A DNA stretch of 63,023 bases. Source: an uncultured Burkholderiales bacterium (GTDB taxonomy: Bacteria > Pseudomonadota > Gammaproteobacteria > Burkholderiales > Burkholderiaceae_C). This document shows positions 1 through 7,674 of the stretch, piece by piece. A program made the position numbers and the translations under genes. How positions within the stretch are numbered: the stretch's first letter is position 1; the number at the start of each line of letters is the position of its first letter. The notes beneath the pieces are model-generated. The model was not told the DNA's origin. It saw only the letters and a list, made by a program, of their open reading frames with translations, and did no database searches. Where the stretch lies: the NCBI GenBank assembly GCA_903844385.1, contig CAIMTJ010000047.1, positions 1-63,023 on the forward strand, given 5' to 3'.

Positions 1-648
1 CCTGAGCATTTGCTGCAGTTTGCGGTGATGGGCTCGGCCTTGGTGTCGGTGCTGCAAAATAAGCCCAACCCGAGCGTGGGGTTGCTCAACATTGGCGAGG
101 AGGTCATCAAAGCCAACGAGATGATCAAAAAAACCGCAGAGTTGCTGCGTGCCGCGTCTCAAGCGGGCGATTTGAATTTTGTCGGCAACGTTGAAGGCAA
201 TGATATTTTTAAAGGCACGACGGACATTGTGGTGTGCGATGGTTTTGTGGGCAATGTGGCCCTCAAGACCTGTGAAGGCCTGGCCGCCATGGTCAGCAGC
301 CTCTTGAAACAAGGCTTTGAGAAAAACATCTTCACTCGCTTGGCTTACCTGGTGAGCGCTCCCGTGCTCTCGGGCTTTAAGCAGCGGGTGGATCATCGCC
401 GGCACAATGGTGCGGCGCTCTTGGGGCTGCAAGGCTTGGTGTTCAAGAGCCATGGCTCGGCCGATGCCTTGGCGTTTGAGACGGCTTTGAATCGTGCTTA
501 TGAAGCGGCTGAGCACGGCTTACTCGCCCGAGTTCACGAGCGCATTGCGCATGCATTGCCGCTCTTACAGTCGTTTGCCGAGAGTGATTTGAGTCGCACC
601 TCACCTGTGGCTGAGTCCTTGGTGCCTCATGACATGGGGGCGGCATGA
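1..648 (+). CDS. plsX: Phosphate acyltransferase PlsX (5' end outside window)
   Basis: C-terminal part of PlsX, which makes acyl-phosphate from acyl-ACP for phospholipid synthesis at the inner face of the membrane. The reading frame is open from base 1, so the start lies upstream and only 215 residues are present. Visible family features are the stretch MGSAL..VLQ, then [12 protein letters not shown], the GNVEGNDIF segment and the [14 protein letters not shown] segment near the middle. The stop codon overlaps the fabH start as ATGA, so the two are translationally coupled in the usual plsX-fabH-fabD-fabG-acpP-fabF order. Identification is firm; only the truncation by the window edge is notable. 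Confidence 0.95.
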   Translation, partial: PEHLLQFAVMGSALVSVLQNKPNPSVGLLNIGEEVIKANEMIKKTAELLRAASQAGDLNFVGNVEGNDIFKGTTDIVVCDGFVGNVALKTCEGLAAMVSSLLKQGFEKNIFTRLAYLVSAPVLSGFKQRVDHRRHNGAALLGLQGLVFKSHGSADALAFETALNRAYEAAEHGLLARVHERIAHALPLLQSFAESDLSRTSPVAESLVPHDMGAA

Positions 649-1646
649 CGCTTTACGCCAAGATTGTGGGCACGGGGAGTTTTTTACCCGCCCAGCGCGT
701 CACCAATGAGGCCTTGGTGAGCCAATTGGCTTTGAGTGGGGTGGAGAGCTCGAGCGAGTGGATTGTCGAGCGCACTGGCATTCATGCGCGCCATTTTGCC
801 CAGGCGCACGAATTCAGCAGCGACTTGGCGTACCACGCGAGCGTGCAAGCACTGGATGCTGCGGGTCTGGGTCCTCAAGATATTGATCTCATCATTGTGG
901 CCACGTCCACGCCAGATATGGTGTTTCCGTCAACGGCTTGCATCTTGCAGCACAAGTTGTCCCAACTCCATGAAGCTGCCGCGGGCATTGCGGGGGCACC
1001 GGCTTTTGATGTGCAAGCCGTTTGCAGTGGATTCATTTATGCATTGACCGTGGCCGATGCCATGATCCGCGCGGGCAACGCCCGGCGAGCTTTGGTGGTG
1101 GGCGCAGAGGTGTTTTCTAGGCTACTCGACTTCAAGGACCGCACGACGTGTGTGCTCTTTGGTGATGGTGCTGGCGCGGTGGTGTTGCAAGCGAGCGAGA
1201 CGCCGGGTATTTTGGCGAGCGATTTGCATGCCGATGGCCAGCATGTGGGCATCTTGTGTGTGCCCGGTCACGTCAATGCGGGCGCCGTCTCAGGCAACCC
1301 ACTGCTGCAAATGGATGGCCAGGCGGTTTTCAAGTTGGCGGTGGGTTTGCTCCACGGTGCCGCCTTGAGCGCGCTGGCCAAGGCGCAGATGGTCGAGGCC
1401 GACATCGATTGGTTGATTCCTCACCAAGCCAATATTCGGATCATTCAGTCCACGGCTAAAAAATTAAAACTCCCCATGGAGCGGGTCATCCTCACGGTTC
1501 AAGACCATGGCAATACCTCGGCCGCGTCGATTCCGCTCGCGCTGGATGTGGCGGTGAGAAGTGGGCAAGTGAAGGCCGGACAGCATTTGCTGCTCGAAGG
1601 CGTGGGCGGGGGCTTTACCTGGGGCGCGGTGGTGCTTCGGTTTTGA
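645..1646 (+). CDS. fabH: Beta-ketoacyl-ACP synthase III
   Basis: 333 residues, normal length. It starts type II fatty-acid elongation by condensing acetyl-CoA with malonyl-ACP in the cytoplasm. The catalytic triad is complete: Cys127 in AVCSGF, His260 in IPHQAN and Asn290 in DHGNTSAAS. The C-terminal [10 protein letters not shown] glycine loop is present. The ATG overlaps the plsX stop by 4 bases. The chain-initiating enzyme sits directly before fabD with a gap of about 40 bases, consistent with one transcript. Confidence 0.97.
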   Translation: MTLYAKIVGTGSFLPAQRVTNEALVSQLALSGVESSSEWIVERTGIHARHFAQAHEFSSDLAYHASVQALDAAGLGPQDIDLIIVATSTPDMVFPSTACILQHKLSQLHEAAAGIAGAPAFDVQAVCSGFIYALTVADAMIRAGNARRALVVGAEVFSRLLDFKDRTTCVLFGDGAGAVVLQASETPGILASDLHADGQHVGILCVPGHVNAGAVSGNPLLQMDGQAVFKLAVGLLHGAALSALAKAQMVEADIDWLIPHQANIRIIQSTAKKLKLPMERVILTVQDHGNTSAASIPLALDVAVRSGQVKAGQHLLLEGVGGGFTWGAVVLRF

Positions 1647-1689
1647 GTAGGTCCCTTTTTGGCGCAAACAATCTGCTGGAAAAGCAATC

Positions 1690-2712
1690 ATGACCAAACC
1701 TTTTGCATTTGTCTTTCCTGGGCAAGGCTCGCAATCTGTGGGCATGCTCGACTCGTGGTCAGCCCATCCTGAGGTCCAACGCTCACTCGACGAGGCCCAA
1801 AGTGCCTTGGGTGAGGACTTGGGCGCTTTGATGCGAGAAGGGCCCAAGGAAGCCTTGGCGCTCACCACCAATACCCAACCGCTGATGCTCTTGGCCGATG
1901 TGGCCATCTACCGTGTCTGGATCCAAGAGACCGGCCTCACCCCCGCCGTGATGGCTGGACACTCCTTGGGCGAGTACGCTGCATTGGTGGCAAGCGGGGT
2001 GCTGAGTTTGACCCAGGCCTTGCCCTTGGTGCGCTTTCGCGCCCAAGCCATGCAAGAAGCGGTGGCCGTGGGAGTGGGGGCCATGGCGGCGATTTTGGGT
2101 TTGCCCAGTGCGCAAGTGCAAGCCGCCTGTGATGCCATGAGTGCTGAGTTTGTCTCCAGTGGCTCGAGCGAGATCGTGCAAGCGGTCAACTTCAATGACC
2201 CAGGTCAAACCGTCATTGCGGGCACGCTCGCCGGGGTGGACCAAGCCTGCGAGGCTTTGAAGGCCCTGGGTGCCAAGCGAGCCTTGAAGTTGCCCGTGTC
2301 GGCCCCTTTTCATTGCAGCTTGATGAAGCCGGCGGCCTCTCGCTTGAAGGCGATGCTCGACAGCACGCCGTTTCATGCCCCGCAAGTGCCCGTGCTCAAC
2401 AATGTCGATGTGGCCTCGCCGAGCACGACAGAGGCGATCAAAGAGGCTTTGTTTCGCCAAGCGTATCACCCCGTGCGCTGGGTTGAAACGGTGCAGGCCA
2501 TGCAGTCTTTGGGCATCCAGGCCGTGGTGGAGTGCGGACCCGGTCAAGTGCTCAGTGGTTTTACCAAACGCATTGCGCCGGATCTGGAGAGCTGCTCGCT
2601 CAAAGAGTGGGACCATGTCCAAGGCGTGCTGCAGGCGTTGCAAGCCGCCCCCTCAACACCTTCAACACCCTCCACGCCATCTGCCCAGAACCCATCGATG
2701 ACTTCGACCTGA
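1690..2712 (+). CDS. fabD: Malonyl-CoA:ACP transacylase
   Basis: 340 residues. It loads malonate from CoA onto ACP. GQGSQ lies at residues 11-15, the nucleophile Ser92 in GHSLGEY, and the catalytic His208 in VSAPFHCS. The recognisable domain ends near residue 310. The last about 25 residues are a Ser/Thr/Pro tail built on a repeated STP unit, encoded by three near-identical 9-base units at 2651-2677. Such a tail is not part of the usual FabD fold and is probably a disordered extension. A run of C residues at about 2727 lies between this gene and fabG. Confidence 0.97.
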   Translation: MTKPFAFVFPGQGSQSVGMLDSWSAHPEVQRSLDEAQSALGEDLGALMREGPKEALALTTNTQPLMLLADVAIYRVWIQETGLTPAVMAGHSLGEYAALVASGVLSLTQALPLVRFRAQAMQEAVAVGVGAMAAILGLPSAQVQAACDAMSAEFVSSGSSEIVQAVNFNDPGQTVIAGTLAGVDQACEALKALGAKRALKLPVSAPFHCSLMKPAASRLKAMLDSTPFHAPQVPVLNNVDVASPSTTEAIKEALFRQAYHPVRWVETVQAMQSLGIQAVVECGPGQVLSGFTKRIAPDLESCSLKEWDHVQGVLQALQAAPSTPSTPSTPSAQNPSMTST

Positions 2713-2754
2713 TGAGCTTGATCGCCCCCCCCCACCATTCACCCAGGACAGAGC

Positions 2755-3504
2755 ATGAGCGACACACACAGCACCCCCACCGTGGCCTTGGTCACCGGAG
2801 CCTCTCGCGGGATTGGACAAGCCATTGCCACGCAATTGGCCCAGTCTGGCATGGTGGTCATCGGCACGGCCACGTCAGAAGCGGGGGCGCTTCGCATCAG
2901 TCATGATTTGAAGCCCTATGCCCACTGCAAAGGCGTGGTGCTCAATGTCAACGACCGCCAGGGTTGCGAGGATTTGGTGGCCGCGGTGCTGGCCGAATTC
3001 TCCGCTTTGCACGTCTTGGTCAACAATGCGGGCATCACCAAGGACATGTTGGCCATGCGGCTCAAAGATGAGGACTGGGACGAGGTGATTCAAACCAATT
3101 TGAGTTCAGTGTTTAGACTCTCGCGCGCGGTGATCCGCCCGATGATGAAGCAACGCTTGGGCCGCATCATCAACATCACGAGTGTGGTGGGTGCGAGCGG
3201 CAACCCAGGCCAGTCCAATTACGCAGCGGCCAAAGCCGGGGTGGCCGGCATGACCCGAGCGCTAGCGCGCGAGCTGGGGTCTCGAGGCATCACCGTCAAT
3301 TGTGTGGCGCCGGGCTTCATTCAAACCGACATGACCGCCAGTTTGACGCCTGCCCAGCAAGACGCGTTGCTGGCCCAAATTCCTCTGGGCCATTTGGGCT
3401 CGGTGAGTGATGTGGCCCATGCCGTTGCCTTTTTGGCCAGCCCCCAAGCCGCCTACATCACTGGCCAAGAGTTGCACGTCAATGGCGGTATGTTGATGCT
3501 GTAA
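2755..3504 (+). CDS. fabG: 3-oxoacyl-ACP reductase
   Basis: 249 residues, classical short-chain dehydrogenase. It uses NADPH to reduce 3-oxoacyl-ACP. The cofactor loop TGASRGIG is near residue 15, NNAG at 90-93, and the catalytic Ser143, Tyr156 and Lys160 (YAAAK) are all present, with the C-terminal YITGQELHVNGGM signature. It starts at ATG 2755, 42 bases after fabD. Position between fabD and acpP supports assignment to fatty-acid synthesis rather than one of the many other SDR enzymes. Confidence 0.97.
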   Translation: MSDTHSTPTVALVTGASRGIGQAIATQLAQSGMVVIGTATSEAGALRISHDLKPYAHCKGVVLNVNDRQGCEDLVAAVLAEFSALHVLVNNAGITKDMLAMRLKDEDWDEVIQTNLSSVFRLSRAVIRPMMKQRLGRIINITSVVGASGNPGQSNYAAAKAGVAGMTRALARELGSRGITVNCVAPGFIQTDMTASLTPAQQDALLAQIPLGHLGSVSDVAHAVAFLASPQAAYITGQELHVNGGMLML

Positions 3505-3579
3505 TTTTTTTACAATGTGAAAATTTTCGCCCCATCAGCGCGAGTAAAATTGCTGATTCCATTACAACCCTCTGAGTAA

Positions 3580-3822
<243 letters not shown>

Positions 3823-3871
3823 TGGAAATACCGCTTAAAGAGCAAGCGTTGGTAGAGAAAGTTAAAACCGC

Positions 3872-5119
3872 ATGACCCGACGTCGCGTTGTCGTGACTGG
3901 GCTTGGATGCGTCAGTCCCGTGGGGAACACGTATGAAGAGTCTTGGTCCAATCTATTGGCTGGGAGGAGTGGCATTGATCTGATCAAGAAGTTCGATGCC
4001 ACTGGCTTTGCTTGCCATTTTGCCGGAGAGGTCAAGGGACTGGACTTGGAGCCCTTCATCAGCGCCAAAGAGGCGCGGGGGATGGACGAGTTCATTCATT
4101 TTGGCATTGTGGCGGCTTTGCAAGCTGTCGCCGACTCAGGCCTGCCTATTTTGGATCAACTGAGCCCCGAACAGGCCGACCGCATTGGTTGCCTCATGGG
4201 CTCTGGTATCGGTGGCTTGCCCCTGATCGAGTCGATGCACGCCGAGTTGACCGCACGCGGCCCGCGCAGGATTTCGCCATTTTTTGTGCCCGCATCGATC
4301 ATCAACATGATCTCCGGTCACGTCTCCATTCGAATGGGCTTTAAAGGGCCCAACTTGGCCATGGCCACGGCTTGTACCACGGGCTTGCACAGCATTGGGA
4401 TGGCCGGTCGACTCATCGAATACGGCGATGCCGATGTGATGGTGGCCGGTGGCGCTGAGGCCACCCTCTCACCCCTGGGCTTGGGTGGCTTTGCCGCCAT
4501 GCGAGCTTTGTCCACCCGCAATGACCATCCCCAAGAAGCCTCTCGCCCCTGGGACCGAGACCGCGATGGTTTTGTGTTGGGCGAAGGCGCCGGTGCGTTG
4601 GTCTTGGAAGAGTATGAATACGCCAAAAAGCGCGGTGCCAGAATTTACGCCGAGCTCATTGGTTTTGGGATGAGTGGCGATGCGGGTCACATGACGGCCC
4701 CCAACATGGATGGCCCCAAACGCGCCATGGCGCATGCGCTCAACAACGCGGGTATCAATGCCGACCAAGTCCAGTATTTGAACGCCCATGGGACCTCAAC
4801 GCCATTGGGCGATGTCAATGAAACACAAGCGATCAAGGCCGCCTTTGGCGACCATGCCAAAAAGTTGGTGGTCAACTCAACCAAGTCCATGACCGGGCAT
4901 TTGCTCGGTGGTGCCGGTGGCATAGAAAGCGTCTTCACGGTGTTGGCTTTGCACCATCAAAAAAGCCCGCCCACCATCAATTTGATGAACCCCGACCCCG
5001 AGTGTGATTTGGATTACTGCGCCAATACCGCTCGCGACTTGCCCATCGAGATCGCGATGAAAAACAATTTTGGTTTCGGCGGCACCAATGGCACCTTGAT
5101 TTTTAAGCGCTTTGTTTGA
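3872..5119 (+). CDS. fabF: Beta-ketoacyl-ACP synthase II
   Basis: 415 residues, normal length. It condenses malonyl-ACP with growing acyl-ACP. The active-site Cys168 is in TACTTGLHS, His306 in [11 protein letters not shown], and Lys338 and His343 in KSMTGHLLG; the glycine-rich FGFGGTN end is present. It is the last gene of the fatty-acid operon. No clear terminator follows; the next 390 bases are gene-free, where rpoE, rseA and rseB would normally be found in related genomes. Confidence 0.97.
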   Translation: MTRRRVVVTGLGCVSPVGNTYEESWSNLLAGRSGIDLIKKFDATGFACHFAGEVKGLDLEPFISAKEARGMDEFIHFGIVAALQAVADSGLPILDQLSPEQADRIGCLMGSGIGGLPLIESMHAELTARGPRRISPFFVPASIINMISGHVSIRMGFKGPNLAMATACTTGLHSIGMAGRLIEYGDADVMVAGGAEATLSPLGLGGFAAMRALSTRNDHPQEASRPWDRDRDGFVLGEGAGALVLEEYEYAKKRGARIYAELIGFGMSGDAGHMTAPNMDGPKRAMAHALNNAGINADQVQYLNAHGTSTPLGDVNETQAIKAAFGDHAKKLVVNSTKSMTGHLLGGAGGIESVFTVLALHHQKSPPTINLMNPDPECDLDYCANTARDLPIEIAMKNNFGFGGTNGTLIFKRFV

Positions 5120-5509
5120 CCCCAGCGCTGGCGTGTTGGTTCTCACTCACCAGCGCGCGACCCTTCGTGTTTGAAGGCGGGTCCTGGGTGAGGTGCACCC
5201 AGCGCTCCCCAATAGGCGTCATCGAGGACCCAACACCCCCACATTTTCATGGCCCCAACAGCGGGCCAGGTCTTGTGCAAAAATAGCCAAAGCACTCCCC
5301 GAGAAAACGTTCGCCAGGAGCACTCTGGGGGGAGCTAGCAGTCTTGGAGCCTGGGCTCGCGCGCATTGATGGGGTCAAGCTCAAGTCAAGCCCTCTTGTA
5401 AATCAGAACTCCTCCCCCACCTATGCGCCACAGCTCCAGCGGGTTGGAGCCTGGGCTCAAGATGTGCCCCGTGATGATCTGATCGCCCTATTTTTTTCGG
5501 AGTTTATCC
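5120..5509. other. Gene-free interval at the site where rpoE-rseAB is usually found
   Basis: No credible protein is encoded here on either strand. A perfect 15-base direct repeat, TTGGAGCCTGGGCTC, occurs at 5344-5358 and 5444-5458, exactly 100 bases apart. A small hairpin with a 7-bp stem lies at 5184-5202 but has no T-run, so I do not call it a terminator. The last bases before degP carry a modest Shine-Dalgarno sequence (CGGAG). What drives degP transcription is not visible. Confidence 0.6.
5344..5458. repeat. 15-bp perfect direct repeat, copies 100 bp apart
   Basis: TTGGAGCCTGGGCTC appears at 5344-5358 and again at 5444-5458. The flanks are unrelated, so this is not a longer tandem duplication. 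It lies in the interval that replaces the expected rpoE-rseAB genes and could be a scar of the deletion or a repeated binding site; neither is shown. Confidence 0.6.
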
Positions 5510-7111
5510 ATGCATTGTGTCACTCAGTTCAATTCCTTGAGCGTTTCAAAGCGTTTCACGGCCCTCGCCACGGCGTGGGCATTGGTGGTGAGTCCTGGGC
5601 TGAGTTTGGCCGCGACCGCCATGGGCAGCGCACCAGGGGGGAGCGTTGCGCCAGGCGCTGCCGCACCTGGCGCAGCGCCGTCTGCAGCCAATGTGCCCAG
5701 CACGAGCAGTGGGGTGCGCACGCTGCCCGATTTCACCGATTTGGTCGAACTCGTGGGCCCCTCGGTGGTCAATATCAAAACCATGGAAAAAGTCAGTGTC
5801 CGTGGCAATGGGCAGGACTCGTCCGAAGACCAAGACATGCAGGAGTTGTTTCGCCGCTTCTTTGGTGTGCCTTTTCCCAATGCGCCGGGTGCTGGCCCCA
5901 ATGCGCCCAGGCAACCTCGCAAGTCTCCCAATGCACCGCCCGCACAGCCCTCTGAGGAGGAGCTCACCAAAGGGGTCGGTTCGGGCTTTATTTTGAGTGC
6001 TGACGGCTTGATCATGACCAATGCGCATGTGGTGGAAGGTGCCGATCAAGTGTTGGTGACCTTGACGGATAAGCGCGAGCTCAAGGCCAAGATCATTGGC
6101 GTGGACAAGAGAACGGACGTGGCTTTGCTCAAGGTGGAGGCGAGTGGTTTGCCAGCGGTCAAAATCGGCGACGTCTCTCGCCTCAAAGTCGGTGAGTGGG
6201 TGATGGCCATTGGTTCACCCTTTGGTTTAGAAAACACCGTGACTGCCGGTATCGTGAGCGCTAAAAAACGCGACACCGGGGACTATTTGTCGTTCATTCA
6301 AACCGATGTGGCCATCAACCCTGGCAACTCCGGTGGGCCGCTGCTCAATATGCGCGGCGAGGTGGTGGGCATCAACAGCCAGATTTACTCACGCTCGGGT
6401 GGTTTCATGGGGATTTCGTTTGCGATTCCCATTGATGAGGCCATACGGGTGTCTGATCAATTGCGCACCCTGGGACACGTGCAACGCGGCAAGCTCGGCA
6501 TCCAAATTGAGCAAGTGAGCAAAGATCTCGCCGAGTCACTGGGCCTGGGCAAAGCCCAAGGCGCCTTGGTGCGCAGTGTGGAGACGGGTTCTCCAGCCGA
6601 GAAAGCGGGTCTCGAGCCCGGAGACGTGGTGTTGAAGTTGGATGGAAAAGTCATCGAGCGCTCGATTGATTTGCCGCGCTTGGTGGGCATCATCAAGCCA
6701 GGGACCAAAGCACTGCTCTCGGTCTGGAGGCGAGGCGCCAATAAGGAGGTCGCCGTGACTGTGGGTGAGTTTGAGGCCGACGCGCCCGTGGCCGCCAAGG
6801 CCAGCAAAGACAAGCCCGCCGCGGGCAATGCGCTCGCCAGCTTAGGCCTCACCTTGAGTGACTTGAGCGAGGAGCAAAAAAAGGAATTCAAAGTGAGCGC
6901 TGGGGTTCGCGTCGAGCAAGCCGTTGAAGCGGCTGCCCAGGCCGGTCTTCGTGAAGGCGACATCATCACGGCGCTGGCCAATACCGATGTCACCTCGGTC
7001 AAGGGCTTTGAAGCGATTTTGTCGCGCCTGGACAAGACGCGGCCCACCAACATTTTGTTTCGACGAGGCGCTTGGGCCCAATTTGCCATCATTCGCCCCT
7101 CCGCCAAATAA
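5510..7111 (+). CDS. degP: DegP/DegQ/MucD-type periplasmic serine protease with two PDZ domains
   Basis: 533 residues. HtrA-family protease-chaperone that degrades misfolded envelope proteins. The N-terminal hydrophobic segment at about 17-35, ending in LSLAA, looks like a signal peptide. It is followed by a Gly/Ala/Pro-rich linker to about residue 65. The triad is His173 (TNAHVV), Asp203 (RTDVALLK) and Ser274 (GNSGGPLL). PDZ1 spans about 310-400 and PDZ2 about 435-525. In the group this gene normally follows rpoE-rseA-rseB; here that module is absent and the protease stands behind a 390-base spacer. Subtype (DegP, DegQ or MucD) is not certain. Start ATG 5510 fits the signal peptide. Confidence 0.93.
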   Translation: MHCVTQFNSLSVSKRFTALATAWALVVSPGLSLAATAMGSAPGGSVAPGAAAPGAAPSAANVPSTSSGVRTLPDFTDLVELVGPSVVNIKTMEKVSVRGNGQDSSEDQDMQELFRRFFGVPFPNAPGAGPNAPRQPRKSPNAPPAQPSEEELTKGVGSGFILSADGLIMTNAHVVEGADQVLVTLTDKRELKAKIIGVDKRTDVALLKVEASGLPAVKIGDVSRLKVGEWVMAIGSPFGLENTVTAGIVSAKKRDTGDYLSFIQTDVAINPGNSGGPLLNMRGEVVGINSQIYSRSGGFMGISFAIPIDEAIRVSDQLRTLGHVQRGKLGIQIEQVSKDLAESLGLGKAQGALVRSVETGSPAEKAGLEPGDVVLKLDGKVIERSIDLPRLVGIIKPGTKALLSVWRRGANKEVAVTVGEFEADAPVAAKASKDKPAAGNALASLGLTLSDLSEEQKKEFKVSAGVRVEQAVEAAAQAGLREGDIITALANTDVTSVKGFEAILSRLDKTRPTNILFRRGAWAQFAIIRPSAK

Positions 7112-7184
7112 GCCACCACGCTGCCTAGGCAGCTCAAAGCCCACTCAGGTGGTCGTGAGCGGTTGCCCAAGGGGACAGGTCAAT

Positions 7185-7215
7185 TGACCCCATACCGAAG
7201 TCGGATATGGGGTCA
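7185..7215. repeat. Inverted repeat TGACCCCATA...TATGGGGTCA
   Basis: Perfect 10-bp arms at 7185-7194 and 7206-7215 with an 11-base loop in which CCG/CGG can pair further. It lies 73 bases after degP. There is no T-run on either side, so a simple intrinsic terminator is unlikely. It resembles a REP-type palindrome, but no other copy was noticed in this window. Confidence 0.5.
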
Positions 7216-7463
7216 AATCCACTTAAAACACACAACACAAAGAAATATTTTTTTATTTTTGAAGCCCCCAGGAGATCCCCCGTTGATGGAGGATGATTTA
7301 AAAAGAATGGTTTTTTACTACTGTATAAGTTAGAATCCTTGCCAAGCTGCCTTTGTTTTACCCTAACTTTGCCCCCAATTTGTCACTTATGGTTCATATC
7401 AGTGAGTCTCCACAATTACTCCACAGCTCACCCACAACTTGTTCTCTGAAGTGCTTGGTCTTT

Positions 7464-7483
7464 TGTGTATAAGTTGTGCATAA
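7464..7483 (-). promoter_or_regulatory. Pair of DnaA boxes, 2 bp apart
   Basis: Read on the - strand, TTATGCACA (7475-7483) and TTATACACA (7464-7472) each match the DnaA consensus TTATNCACA at every defined position, and they are separated by only 2 bases. Two weaker box-like sequences in the opposite orientation, TACTCCACA at 7417-7425 and TCACCCACA at 7428-7436, lie just upstream, and AT-rich DNA lies further left. DnaA binding is inferred from sequence only; no dnaA, dnaN or rpmH gene is present to suggest the main origin. Confidence 0.5.
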
Positions 7484-7553
7484 CACCTGTGTTGCAGTCC
7501 GGCAACGAACCCTTACTGGCCCAACGGGCTCTGTGCAAGTGGACAATTTTGCC

Positions 7554-7559
7554 TACAAT
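7554..7559 (+). promoter_or_regulatory. Candidate -10 element (TACAAT) of a small RNA promoter
   Basis: TACAAT sits 7 bases before an interval that folds into two hairpins and ends in a strong terminator. A weak -35 candidate, TGTGCA, lies 16 bases upstream. The assignment rests mainly on the terminator position. Confidence 0.35.
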
Positions 7560-7565
7560 GAAGTT

Positions 7566-7632
7566 TCCAACTTTCGCAGTTGCCAAAAGATCGTTGGTTC
7601 AGGGCGCGTCAACACTGACGCGCCCTTTTTTA
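7566..7632 (+). ncRNA. Candidate small RNA upstream of lepA
   Basis: About 67 nt between a TACAAT -10 hexamer and an intrinsic terminator. It would contain a 5' hairpin with CAACT (7568-7572) pairing AGTTG (7578-7582) around a TTCGC loop. A roughly 19-nt single-stranded stretch follows, then the terminator hairpin. No ORF fits inside and lepA starts 43 bases after the terminator, so this could be a free small RNA or an attenuated leader of lepA. I do not recognise the family; it is not 6S, tmRNA, RNase P or SRP RNA by any feature I can see. Confidence 0.4.
7602..7632 (+). terminator. Strong intrinsic terminator before lepA
   Basis: Perfect 10-bp stem GGGCGCGTCA / TGACGCGCCC with an ACAC loop, followed by TTTTTT. 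It ends whatever is transcribed from 7112-7600, so lepA needs its own promoter, read-through, or regulated antitermination. Confidence 0.9.
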
Positions 7633-7674
7633 TGCCTTGAGCGTTTAATTTCAATCACTTAAGTCCCTCCCTTG

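Larger units (their letters stand above)
7112..7565. other. Gene-free, partly AT-rich interval upstream of lepA
   Basis: No protein-coding ORF is credible. From left to right it holds a 10-bp-stem inverted repeat at 7185-7215, AT-rich tracts at about 7220-7265 and 7297-7380, a 10-base direct repeat TGTATAAGTT at 7322-7331 and 7466-7475, and two perfect DnaA-box consensus sequences at 7464-7472 and 7475-7483. Short potential stems follow: GTTGC/GCAAC near 7490-7506 and GCCC/GGGC near 7520-7530. The following 67 bases look like a small RNA gene with its own terminator. Confidence 0.6.

Noticed and set aside
1783-2643. Long open frame opposite fabD (286 codons on the - strand)
   Set aside because: It is fully antisense to a certain gene, His/Arg/Gly-rich in the way GC-rich shadow frames are, has no motif and no promoter.
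5184-5202. CTGGGTG/CACCCAG hairpin after fabF as terminator
   Set aside because: Followed by CGCTCCCC with no T-run.
5344-5955. Frame entering degP from the gap, considered as a remnant of rseB or rseA
   Set aside because: No anti-sigma or RseB motif; the part beyond 5510 is a shadow of degP.
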